This document shows, piece after piece, positions 26,125 through 36,535 of a stretch of DNA of 64,000 bases (positions within the stretch are counted from its first letter, which is position 1; each line of letters starts with the position of its first letter). The notes under the pieces were generated by a model. That model saw nothing but the letters and a program-made list of their open reading frames with translations. It was not told the origin of the DNA and searched no databases. The stretch is from Rhizomucor pusillus. Lineage: Eukaryota > Mucoromycota > Mucoromycetes > Mucorales > Lichtheimiaceae. A program made the position numbers and the translations under genes. The stretch lies in contig FWWN02000451.1 of the NCBI GenBank assembly GCA_900175165.2, positions 124,001 to 188,000 of the forward strand, written 5' to 3'.

Positions 26125-28856
26125 TTAAAAGTTCATTAATGGGGTATGTTGGGCACCCTTAGGGTATACGATGAGTGTTGCAACAAACAAACCAATGGTA
26201 ATGCCTAGCAACAGAGATTTCATCAGGATATCGATCACCAAACAATGGTCCCAACAAAGTCTGTCATACCTATACTCGATTCGATCATCGCGAGTGTCAG
26301 GTTTGCACCCTGTGTACCCAGTGAATCATTCGAGTTGTCGAACATGCCGTATCCTGCCTTGATACCGAGACCTCCAGGGACAAGGTAGAAGACCTATCAA
26401 AAGATTCATGCATTATTGATAAACATGTACAAGCAAAGAAAGATGAACAAGAGAATTAACTTACGCCCAGCAGTACAGCATCGAATGACATTTTGCCAGT
26501 GATTTTGGTCAGTAGATTGCCTATAAATCCAATCGTGAAAGCTGGAACGACTTGCAAAACTTGCGATGGAGCCTCTGCGTAGCACGACAGGGCATAATTG
26601 ACCACGTAACCGATAGCTGAGACGACGATCATGGTCGGCCACCGGAAAGGTCTTGCACGAACAAAGACACAATAAGCTACAGCAAACAACGGGACAAGGA
26701 GTCCAAAGAAGCCCTGCGGGATACGCGCTTCGCAACTCGTCATATTCGAAGCCCTGTTACAAGTTTGGGTCCACTGCTCATTGATATTTTCAATTCCAGC
26801 TCTATCTATCGTAAGATAGAGCTCTGAACCCATTTGGATGCCGTAACCTAATAAAAAGGCATAGATGATGGAGTAGACCATCCGGACTACTCCGCTAACC
26901 AGCTGTCTGGATACTAACTCGACGACTGCGACAGCCATCGGATATCCCGGTAAAATGACGATGAAAGCTGAAAATGCAATAGGCGTGAAGCAGAAGCCAT
27001 ACTTGGTTACACCTGCAAGATAAATGAACGCAAAAATTAGTTATTATATTGAAAGAGCACATACAAATACAAACATACCCTTTGCGACGAACCCAATAAG
27101 GATACAGACTGTAATTTCCCAAATTGCTTGCAAGCTCTGGACACGGCCGGAGACGAATTCATAAATTGCAAATACCACTGTTGCGTTTGATCAGTATCAG
27201 TATAAACATGTATAAACTACAGGGTTCATGAGATTACTTACTGGCTAGAGCTGCAGATACACCGGCGTCAGCCCAGCTGCCGGCAAAGAACAATAAGCAG
27301 CCACAGAAACTGGCTAGCGCATAAACGAATGGGTTCATCCACAGAGGATAGAACCGAGGCTCATTTGCAACCTTATCGATAAATTCGAGTGCCTCGTCAA
27401 CCGAAACCTCACCGTGTGCAACGAGCTTTTCGAGACGATAAATCTCAGCGAGCTTGTGCATTTCAAATGTCTGGGACTGGCGAATGAAATGTGTTTCGGT
27501 CGTGTGCGTCGACTGGTCGAAGAAGGTGACGAACATAACATTTGGGAAATAGATATACTCAGCGTCGACGCCGATGGTCTTGGATACCTGTCGCATAGCG
27601 TACTCGAGTCGATGAGCTGGGCATCCATACAACATAAGGCACCGCGCAAGCTTGCGGAGAAACTCTTGCTTTTGCAGAATATTTGCAATCTCAAAGGTGA
27701 TACGAATCCGATCTTCCAACGTGATAGGTTCGAATTGCGACGCAGTTGTGAGCATACTGTCAACAGACGATCGTCGTGACACAGAAGGCGACATTAGTTT
27801 CTTCTTTTCCAGACTCGGGACCAAGTGGTTGCTGGCCGTCACGGTCGATAGCCAGCTGCAAGGCCGGTTGACCATCTTGGGTCGCTTTGGCGGGGTACTG
27901 AGCGGGTCAGTGCTTGAATGAAATGGAATGTTGTACAGGGATGCGGGTCTTTTAGGTTTATTCTTGTTCTTCTTTTCACTGCTCCTCGCTTTCTTGGACT
28001 CCTAAATGGTATAATCGATATAATTAAGACCTGCTCCATACAGAGTCTGAGAGAACCAATAGAAACCCACCTTTTTCTTTTGCTTGCGATGCTTTCTTTC
28101 CAATTCCTTTTCCTCGTTGTGCCTCCGTTGCGCTTCGAGTTTCATGAGACTGGCCAGAACGCTTCCACCACCGACTGCCGATGGTGAGAATGCCACGCCA
28201 TCGGAGCTTGAGCCATTGTCGTCTCGACCCGCTTTGTTGCTGAATGCGGTGTCACCATCCTCAATCATTTCATCTTCGTTGAATGCGCTGTTCCGCCGGA
28301 ACCTTCGGCCCATCCGCTCGCTCGATTGATCGTCCGTCGCCCCTCGCCGATTCAACATGCTTTCCACTAGCGCTGCTGACTCTAGAACGTGATCCTGGAA
28401 ACGGACATGCCGATCTTGCGCTTCTGCTTTATCTAGTACTGCTTCAACGAGTGTATCGGCCGAGTCTTTGTCGTTTGAAAGTACTTGCTCTACTTTGGAT
28501 GATACAGACGGACTGCGCTTGGGCTTTTCGATATTGTCAATATCAGATTCTGCATCCCGTACGTTTTCATTGTCGGTTGCGGTCGTCGTGCTGCTGCTAT
28601 CACTGTCGTCTTCATCGAGACGGGACTTGGTCGAGGGAGTTCCAGGTATATGTAATTCGGTTGGATGTGTTGGATCGTCCGAGGTAGTGATGGTCAGTTG
28701 AGGCAGGTTGTCAGGGCAAGAAACTGAATGAATCAACGAAGGTCGGGTGATGCTGGCGCTACTGCTGCTACCGGTACCGTCGCCGCTGCCGCCGCCTCCT
28801 CCTCCTCGTCCTCTCGTCGACGCCATCTCAGGCATTAATCGCCCGTTATTCGCCAT
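26125..28856 (-). CDS. PRM10: Prm10-like ThrE/DUF1212 membrane protein
   Basis: Fungal member of the ThrE family; the bacterial relatives export threonine and serine. The long N-terminal exon is disordered: poly-Gly, Ser-rich, then SADTLVEAVLDKAEAQDRHV and a basic end KELERKHRKQKK. The conserved domain begins RITFEIANILQKQEFLRKLA and CLMLYGCPAHRLEYAM, then YIYFPNVMFVTFFD and YPLWMNPFVYALASFCGCL. Membrane helices follow, with FAFIVILPGYPMAVAVVEL, MVYSIIYAFLLGYGIQMGSE and IPQGFFGLLVPLFAVAYCVF; late exons encode FYLVPGGLGIKAGYGMF and SSIGITIGLFVATLIVYP. About nine or ten helices. An in-frame ATG at 28943 would add 29 residues; I prefer 28856 because the stretch before it looks like a pyrimidine-rich leader. 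Function in fungi is unproven. Confidence 0.88.
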
Positions 28857-30470
28857 GCTGGACTCAGTGCTGTTGCCTTGGATGAGAACAGGGAAACAAG
28901 GGAAAACAAGTGTTTCCGACGAAAATGGATCCTTTACATCCATACCTGGATTTTTGCAGCTTGAAAGCCCGAAATGGAGTTCTGCTTTTGCTGTTGGAAG
29001 ATCTCAAACCTTGGTCATCCTGATTTGGTATTGGTTGGAAAACAGGACCGGAGATTTTTTCCCTCATGATTGGACCGTCGCCCACGCGCCCCCAACTTCA
29101 GTTACCTTGTTCCAATGACTTGGATACCTAAGCTGTTTATGGGACGTTGTTGAAGCAATCAAGGAGGGCCAAGCAAGTTTGCTTGCAGTAGCAAACGAGT
29201 TTGCAGCGAGCGCCAACGTGTGCATAAACCCTGCTATGCAGCCTTGTGCTCCCCAAATTGGGCAAAATTGGCTATATTCTGCGAGTCACCCGACCGGGAC
29301 GAGCAGAATTGCAATTTTTTTCTGCCTTTCTGACTATGTAGTCATTGCTGCGGTCTTTTGATTTTTGGATTTCCTAATTACAAACAAAAGGTTAAGGGGT
29401 GCAAAAGCTGGCGTGCGGCACGACAAAAGTAATAGTTCATTCTGAAGCGGCGTCGTAGCCTTTTGTTCGTGTTCTTGCTGCTGCCAAGATGAAGAACAAT
29501 CTTATTCATCGTCGTGTCATTGTAAGAATCCAGAGCTTTAATTCAATAACAGCGCGGCGAATGCGGCAGCCGGAATAAATACATTAACCATTCGCGACAT
29601 GCAGAACGTCATTCTTTATACGAGTCCAGTCTTACTGTTAAAGCTCTAGTACTTAACTTATCCGACCCTCGCTATTACGTAAAAAACGCTTATGTCACTA
29701 CAGCTATACTTTGCCCGGTGTTCATAGCTCTGAAAACAAAATACCGCCATTTGTGTGGCTACATCCCTTATAATTTACACCGCACACGCAAATAGACTTT
29801 TGGCTCGCGTACGTAATTTATTTATTTTGATCCCAACTTAATATGGAGTTGCTTGTAAAGTGTTTTAACACTCAATCACACCTCAGAAGCTCCGTGAAAT
29901 CTTCTTATGTATAACAGTGCATAATACTTTGCTTGCTCTGTTTTTAAGTTACTTCCTAGAAGTCGCCCTAAATGAAAGATGGATTCCCCATGCTCCCCCG
30001 AATATGGAAGCCACGCTCTATCCAAAATAAGGTTTCCTGAAGGTCTTGTCGCACAACGCTTGGTACCTCCAGGCGTATATCAAAGACGTAATAGGCACTT
30101 CCAGGTTCAGTTTCCTTTCTTTCCAGTACCCCGTACATTCGAAACTACAGATCACAAGCAAGCGTCTAGTTTTTTTAATGAAGACGGGTGCGGTAATGCT
30201 ATCGATGAGTGTGGCAGAGCTGGGTCTATGGGTTGTAGGCGATATTGTTGGTAAGGAGCAGTATGCCCTCGATACCGTTAAGATCCTACACAGGATACCT
30301 GAATAATCACCTTAGCGAGATTGAGCATGCCGTCACCCGTCATGCAGGCTGAGATGATGCCAAGTATGTGGACATCAACGTGAGAGAAGTCTGGACCCAT
30401 CGTCCATACGCACTCATACGGACCAGGACAAACTCAGATTTTTTAAGCTCATGTTTGAGAAAGTCCTGAT
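28857..30470. other. gene-poor region
   Basis: Upstream flank of the Prm10-like gene, then about 1 kb without a recognisable gene. A spliced frame beginning at ATG 29489 can be drawn but needs a 31-nt intron and has no family resemblance, so it is not called. Confidence 0.4.
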
Positions 30471-30740
30471 CGCTTCAGCCGCTGCAAACAGTTGGGTATC
30501 CACGTTCGTACGGCTAAAGGTGGGTCAGACAATATAAGATAGATTCTGATAGCATCTTCGTGAAGCGCAAGAGGAATGGTCGCCCACGTATTCTCGCGGA
30601 AGGGCATCGAAGGATCATCCTGGAGTATGTGGATGAGAATCCCTCGGTCTTTTGGGACAGCTGATGGAGCAAAGTTGCAGAAAAACCACAGAAAATCACG
30701 TTTTCGTTGCCATATGATCCGGAAGTTGTCCCTATCCCGC
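30471..30740 (+). pseudogene. decayed Tc1/mariner-type transposase HTH fragment
   Basis: Pieces of a helix-turn-helix transposase N-terminus survive in different frames. First KQLGIHVRTAK (about 30486-30518), then after stops DSDSIFVKRKRNGRPRILAE and GHRRIILEYVDENPSVFWDS (30542-30661), ending at a TGA. The order (HTH, then a GRPR motif, then an H-x4-I-x-E-Y/F-[VI]-D-E-N-P-S block) is what I know from fungal IS630/Tc1/mariner-like transposases. Stops and frame changes show it is dead. No DDE catalytic domain could be recognised downstream; 31000-31390 contains a second GRPR motif in an open frame. Confidence is moderate for transposase origin, low for exact limits. Confidence 0.42.
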
Positions 30741-31397
30741 TACAGCAGTGAGCAGTGACGGTCTCGGTGAGCATATAAATTGCGGAACTCCGTTGAGCAA
30801 ACAGGACTTCGTTCAGATGGATACAAAGATTTCAGAGTTCCTGAATAACGGTTGCTATTTCTCTCCCCACCTGCCACAGCCGGCGCTATCCTGTCGTCAG
30901 GTCCGCGTGCGTTGGATCGAGAGGGACTGGAATTCTGTGAGCAAGCAACTATTGCTGGAGAGCAATACTGTTTGAACAAGAGGAAGGCGAAAGCAGCAAG
31001 GCAATAGAAGGATTGTCCAAATGTCGCGAGACCATAGCCATAACGTCAAGAAGATCTTTGGATTGAAGGCTATGCCCGGACGAAATATAGAATTCGATAC
31101 CAAAAATGAACATCAAGTAGTCCATGAAAATCTGCAGAGGACCAGATTGTGGAAGGCGTCAAGGAAGTCATGCCGGCAAGCGAAGCGAAGAAGCCTCGGT
31201 ACAGTCGTAAAAGTCTCGATAGAACAAGGCCGCCCTAGACTCTCGATTGTCGAAAAGTTACAGACCATCAACACGGTCTTCAATTTTCTGTGGAAGGAAG
31301 ACGATGGTCATGAAATACATAGAGAGACGCCTGCTTCCATTGCGGGATTCGATCTGAACCGAAAAAAGATACATAACGAAAACCGCCGTTGATATTT

Positions 31398-32401
31398 TCA
31401 ACGTATTTTAACGGGGGATCGAAATTTATAGGTACGAAGGACCGTCATTTTTTTTTTTTTTTTGGAACGAGGCTTGAAAGTTATTGGGAGTGAAATCAAC
31501 CGTTTTCTATTCTTGTATGTGCTTGATGTGCATGAATGCATGGCCAATACATATCTTGCTAGCCTCGAACAATCAAGAGATATCTAACGATAAGAAGAGA
31601 GGAAATAGAACGATGACGGAGACTACATTTATCACTTCAGCACCGACATTCGGACAACCCTGCAAATGATTACCATACGTAGACCTATTAATGTTTCGAG
31701 TGAGTGACGCGTTAGTCGTGTTTTCCTCGGATATCTCGACGTTCGGACAATGGAACGCACGCCGGCGCGGCATGATCGTTTCATTTACAGTAGCAGTGCG
31801 TCTACTACGGCTCGGACAATCCAGCCATCTGTTACGTTCCATATTCCCGGCCTAGCAGCAACTGCAAAGTTGTATTTTGCGTTGATCAACTCATTGTTTT
31901 GTGGTGCTTTACTTCAGTAAGCAAAGGAGGAAGAATTGCTACTGTGTAGCTGCAAAGTTAGCTGATGAGTTTACATGTGACTAGTTGTCTGTCCTTGCTA
32001 GAGGGACTATCTGGAACATTAATGTTAAAAAAGGTTTCTGTCATGAAACAAAATGAAGAAGGCAAGGTATCACAATAGGGCGATTGGGCATGCATCTTGG
32101 CTGGAAAAGAAACCGTGCCATACTTTAAAAGGTTTTTTGTGTATACATCACCCTATTGCAAGACCTACATCAGAATGTCACTTTTTGCAAAGCACGAAGA
32201 CAATGAACGACATCTGCGTATAAAGACACCTGGAGATGCCTAAGTGATAGTTTGATAATGATAGTAACCAAAAAGGAACATGTATTATCATCGATTCCAT
32301 TTAAGAGATTGTCATGTAAGAAAGAAAGAGTAAAAAGGAAAATGAGAGATCATTCATTCAACGAGCATCAGTTTTTCATGATTTATCACGAGTACGCCGA
32401 A
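31398..32401. other. gene-poor region with T-run and repeated CGGACAA words
   Basis: Contains a T-run at about 31449-31463 and three copies of TCGGACAA (core at 31651-31657, 31744-31750 and 31813-31819) that may be transposon-end relics. No gene recognised. Confidence 0.35.
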
Positions 32402-32697
32402 TCAGCGATTTTCATTGATGATTTCATGCATGCGCAGCAGCGCCACCTTGATCTTCTCTGCGGCTCCAATTCCACGCCACGGCTGCGCTTGTATATTAAT
32501 ATCATTTGATATATGTACTGCGTGTTCCAGCCGAGGCTGGCACTTTGCATCTCTTCGCAAAGCCGCTAAGCCATTACATGCAGCAGTATTAGGAATGTTG
32601 GTAACGGATCAGGTTTTAGGATACTTGGGCAAAGTGTGAGCGGTAGATGGAGAGAGACGCATAGAGGGAGTGTGTATAAATTACTCTTTTTTGACAT
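32402..32697 (-). CDS. candidate 58-residue protein, two exons
   Basis: Exon 1 is 32685-32697, only 13 nt (ATG TCA AAA AAG A). A 119-nt intron follows, with GTAATT donor, a CTAAT branch-like site about 28 nt before the acceptor, and CTTAG. Exon 2 is 32402-32565. The joined frame is 177 nt: MSKKTALRRDAKCQPRLEHA, then VHISNDINIQAQPWRGIGAA and EKIKVALLRMHEIINENR, stop TGA. The last 20 residues look helical and amphipathic, and the first 15 are basic. I recognise no family. Support comes from phase agreement and ordinary protein-like composition; there is no homology evidence. A longer unspliced frame from the same ATG (to a TAG at about 32567) is the main alternative. Confidence 0.42.
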
Positions 32698-32814
32698 GAT
32701 GCACTTTACGGATCATAACCTGGATCCGAATAACCTGCTACAAACATAAATATGCCAAAATGGGGTATTCCCGCCGGCGCGTTTCAGGGGGCGTGACCCT
32801 GCTTTCGATAAATG

Positions 32815-32993
32815 GCATCTCCGTTTCTTTTATGTTTTTCTCTTCCTTTTTTCTTTCTTAATCCATTCTTGTTTTCTTTTTCATATCTCGATACATTTAC
32901 ATATATATACACATATATACATCATCATCTTTTCTTTTCGACCTTTTTTTTTCAACTCGTCTTCTTCCGCTCTTCCCCAACTTTTGACACTTA
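32815..32993 (+). promoter_or_regulatory. pyrimidine-rich leader of the TTP/Tis11 gene
   Basis: Nearly 180 bases of T/C-rich sequence with interspersed TATA-like ATATATACA repeats run up to the ATG at 32994. This pattern is typical of fungal core promoters and 5' leaders near the transcription start. No specific factor site is claimed. Confidence 0.45.
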
Positions 32994-33545
32994 ATGGAAT
33001 TTACCGAAATGCTGCCGCCGTGTGAAACTGACAAGCACAGTACATTGTACAAGACGGAACGATGCCGTAATTGGGTCGAGGTCGGTTCCTGCAGATATGG
33101 CAAGAAATGCCGATATGCGCATGGCGACCAAGAGCTCCGGCTAGCACCACGCCATAGTCGATACAAGACACAAATCTGCCGTGCTTTCCACGTTGAAGGC
33201 TACTGTCCGTACGGCGTGCGCTGCACTTTCATTCATGACTATCTCGGCGTGACAAACACATTGTGGCCAATCCCAGCAACTCAAAGAAGTGAATCGCGCT
33301 ATGTCCACCTGTTTGAAAAGAAGTACGACACAAGAATGCGGCGTTTCAGTGTGGGAAGTCAGAGCAGCTTCTCATCTTACGAGTCGCAAAGCACTGGTGC
33401 AAGCTTCCCGGCATCACCGACCACACCTAACGCAACCATGCAACAACAGCATAACCAGCAACAGCCGGACATGCACAAGCTCGAGAATCACGATATCTAT
33501 ATACCCAACTATGGTTTTATTCACTCTTTCCAAGCTCGAGTCTAG
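32994..33545 (+). CDS. tandem CCCH zinc-finger mRNA-decay protein (TTP/Tis11 family)
   Basis: Single-exon gene of 183 residues. Two CCCH fingers of exactly the TTP type, C-x8-C-x5-C-x3-H: YKTERCRNWVEVGSCRYGKK with CRYAH, and YKTQICRAFHVEGYCPYGVR with CTFIH. Each is preceded by the YKT[ER/QI]C lead-in, and the two are separated by the normal 18-residue linker. Family members bind AU-rich elements in mRNA 3' UTRs and recruit the CCR4-NOT deadenylase. After the fingers come a Ser-rich stretch (RRFSVGSQSSFSSYESQS, likely phosphorylated), a Gln-rich stretch, and a C-terminal IYIPNYGFIHSFQARV. The fingers sit at residues 19-45 and 57-83, close to the N-terminus and without the long leader of animal TTP. 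Confidence 0.92.
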   Translation: MEFTEMLPPCETDKHSTLYKTERCRNWVEVGSCRYGKKCRYAHGDQELRLAPRHSRYKTQICRAFHVEGYCPYGVRCTFIHDYLGVTNTLWPIPATQRSESRYVHLFEKKYDTRMRRFSVGSQSSFSSYESQSTGASFPASPTTPNATMQQQHNQQQPDMHKLENHDIYIPNYGFIHSFQARV

Positions 33546-33934
33546 TCCAAAGACAGAAAAAGTTGTTTTCTTTTCTTTTTATTCTTATTTTATCTGCTTC
33601 CATCGGTATACTCGCTCACTCGCTCTTCACATCTCCTTTTCTTTGCCATCATGTTATTATTATTGTCTTATTTTCGCTGTACATTTTTTATTCTTCTTTT
33701 TCAAGAGACAACAAAGTTATACATGAAACTGATTAGCAACGTGATTCGAGTGTCAGGGAGTTTTTTGATACAGAAACACAAAGAGTTTCATCGCGAGGGC
33801 GTTTGGCTGTTTTTGGGCGTGCGAAATGGCGTTCCATTCGGTCCCAGATCTTTCTTGTTTGTAACAGGTATCCATATCAAGTCAATTACAGGTATTGTTG
33901 TTATTGTTGTTAGTGTTCTTATTTTGTTGTCAGT

Positions 33935-35080
33935 CTAATCTTCGCCAGAACCGCCGAGACTCGCTTGCAATTCTAGCAAGAAGCAGGTATTTTAGTTAAA
34001 TTTGATGCAACTAGATTTAGTCATGGGAACTTACTATCCATCACAGCTTCGTATGCATCGCATGCTGGCGAGTCTGGATATTCCTCCCAGAAGGATACGC
34101 CCATATCGCAGCACTTTGCAATTCTAGGATCGAGAGGGATCTTGCCAAGTAGAGGCACGTTCATTTCCTTTGACAGAGCCTCTGCACCTCCGGTTGTTGG
34201 CGGGAAAATAATGCTTTCGCCGTGACAGTTTGGACACACAAAACCGGACATGTTTTCTACGACTCCTAAAACGGGAATATTGACCTTGCGGCAGAAATCA
34301 ATCTCCTTCCGCACATCCTGGAGCGCAACCTCCTGCGGCGTCGTGATCACAATGGCGCCATCAATGCCGCTTTCCTTGAGATACTGCGCAACCGATAAAT
34401 GTTCGTCCGACGTTCCTGGCGGCGTGTCCACCAATAGGTAATCGAGCGTTCCCCAGTCAACATCTTTCAAAAATTGCTTAATCAAGCCATTCTTCTTTGG
34501 TCCTCTCCAGATAACAGCATCATCCTTATCAGGCAGCATGAATCCTATACTCATGACACCAAGGTTGTCTTGCACGAATACAGGCTGCCAGCCAGTGTTT
34601 GTCTGATGGATCTGCTCACCAACGGCTCCCATAATGGTCGGCATTGACGGACCACAGATATCGATATCCATCACACCCACTTGGTGATCCTCGTGCGCAA
34701 GCGCAAATGCAAGCTGGGCTGTGAAACTAGACTTTCCGACACCGCCTTTGCCCGAGAGAATCAAGATCTTGTGCTTGACTGTCGACATTCTGGCAGTGAT
34801 CTGTGGAATCGCTGTATATCACGCAAAAGTCAGTGTGATGCAAGCTCACGACATTTGGAGCTTGGGCTTACCGGGATCAGGTCCTTTGGGTGCTGTAGCG
34901 CAAATGTTCTGGTTGGGACAACCAGCGCAGGCAGATGCTTTACCGGCTTGATCGCTGTCAGTACCCTATATATACAGTCGTATTAGTGACTTTACTGATT
35001 CCAGAAAAGCATTGAGCACATACGGGGCAGTGTTGAGGTGCATTGTCTGGTACAGTCTCTGGAGTTGCTGAAGGTGACAT
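33935..35080 (-). CDS. NBP35: Nbp35/NUBP1 cytosolic Fe-S cluster assembly ATPase
   Basis: P-loop scaffold that, with Cfd1, builds Fe4S4 clusters for cytosolic and nuclear proteins. ATG 35080 gives [19 protein letters not shown]. The N-terminal ferredoxin-like motif C-x13-C-x2-C-x5-C ([19 protein letters not shown], then NQNIC) separates Nbp35 from Cfd1. The deviant Walker A is [18 protein letters not shown], switch/Walker [17 protein letters not shown], and the bridging C-x2-C is [11 protein letters not shown]. The first exon ends at the first Cys; the last exon adds [11 protein letters not shown] and a stop at 33935. The large exon spans about 34034-34812. Length of roughly 310 residues is normal, and all four N-terminal and both C-terminal cysteines are kept. 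Confidence 0.95.
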
Positions 35081-35615
35081 TGCTGACAAAGCTATCTTTG
35101 GTCGAAAATGCAAAAATCGCAGATTCCGTCCTTTCGGGGTTGTTGAGATGAATTCGATCGGACCAAGCAGATCATCTTCCCCATGTTTCGTTATTGGTCC
35201 TTATCCAGGAACTCAACCATGGAGTAGGGGAGTAGCTTTGCAGATGTATGAATTTTTCTCGAGTGTTTCTTCCTCTCCACATCTCTGGTGATATCTCAAA
35301 GTGTTGTGAATAGCGTTAATTTTTAATGAATGAGCCGGCTTATATTGCAAACTCCTCAAGCATTCATATGTTCGGTTCAACATTGTACGTATCCATGAGC
35401 TATATTCGGTAAGATGAGCACTGTTCGGTATATCTAGTACGTGATATTATGCTAGAAATATGGTATTCTTCACTTGATATTCAGTAACCAGATCGATATC
35501 ATTTCTTCGTAAAGTTTATGCATTTCCGCCCCTTCCTTCCGGTTCTTTTCCTTTAGCCAGGATACGTTAGCGTTGCCCTGCTTTCTTGGTACGTTCTTTT
35601 GCATATGTTTAGCCT

Positions 35616-36179
35616 TTACATGCCTTGATGCACAAATTCCAGAGTTGCCATGATTGTTCTCATATCTTGTTCCATTATCTCTGCCCAATTCCGCACATCA
35701 CCAAGCTCCTTGTAAATAGGTGTTGGTCCCATACCGGAAGAGATCGCATATGCTGACTAAGCTCCTTACTTTTAATGCGCCGTTAAACTCATCCACGAGC
35801 GTGAGCCATTGCTTGGTCTGTTTGGTATACTTTGCAGTCTGCGTTGCGAGTTTCCGTGATTCTTGCTCTAATTCCTTTTGTCGAGCAAAAATATCTGATA
35901 TCCTTTATAAAAGTTTCAATATATAAATATCGTCGAAAAAAAAAGCATTAGATACGATTCTCACCCTTCGTTAAGGTGCTCGGATAGTGCGTTGGTAAGT
36001 TCATTAACGGCATTAGCTGCTTCACTTTGCAATTGCACTGCAGTTGAATGATCCTCACTCTTGTTCAGCAGGCCATGTTCAAGTGACAAGCGCGTGTGTT
36101 CAAGAGATAACTCACCTCTCTCTTTCTTGCGATCAGCCTGTCGTTGCTGGTGATCTTTGACCAACTGCGACAGCGACAT
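35616..36179 (-). CDS. BLOC1S1: BLOC-1 subunit 1 (GCN5L1)
   Basis: Coiled-coil subunit of the BLOC-1/BORC complexes of endosome and lysosome traffic. Exon 1 (35965-36179) encodes MSLSQLVKDHQQRQADRKKE to ANAVNELTNALSEHLNEG. Exon 2 encodes ISDIFARQKELEQESRKLAT followed by QTAKYTKQTKQWLTLVDEFN and GALK. Exon 3 encodes ELGDVRNWAEIMEQDMRTIM followed by ATLEFVHQGM. This follows human BLOC1S1 along its full length, including the W-x2-[LM]-V-[ED]-x-F-N-x-A-L-K-E-[IL]-G-D-V block joined across an intron. About 125 residues. An in-frame upstream extension to 36227 exists; the ATG at 36179 matches the family start. Loss of this gene in many Ascomycota makes it a useful lineage hint. Confidence 0.93.
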
Positions 36180-36535
36180 ATGGGTTCTGTTCGACGGAGA
36201 TCCCGAAAGGGGCAGCTGTCGGAACACGCATAAGAAAACTCGTCGCCTATTGGGGTGGGGGGGATGTATGTCTGTGATTCCCGCTGCTACTTCTCCTTGA
36301 ACTCAGAGAAAAGGGCTTCCTTGCTTCTTTGAGAACCAGATAGCGTTCTTCTACTAAATTTCAGTTGAACTGCATTGAAGGTTGCTGGTTTTGACTGGTG
36401 TAACGTGATGCTCACAGTTCTCCTTAGCTCGTGCTGTCAAGCATTAAAAAGCGAGATGCATGTACAACTTTTGTCTCCTATCTTTCTTTCTTCCTTTCTT
36501 TTTTTTCTCTCTTACTTGCTACTTGTTATTCTTAC
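36180..36535. other. intergenic, divergent promoters
   Basis: Separates BLOC1S1 (-) from the Q/A-rich protein gene (+). The last 60 bases before 36536 are strongly pyrimidine-rich, as expected for a leader. No coding sequence seen. Confidence 0.45.

Noticed and set aside
29489..29793. Spliced plus-strand frame of about 93 codons from ATG 29489
   Set aside because: Needs a 31-nt intron, shorter than any other here, and shows no family resemblance.
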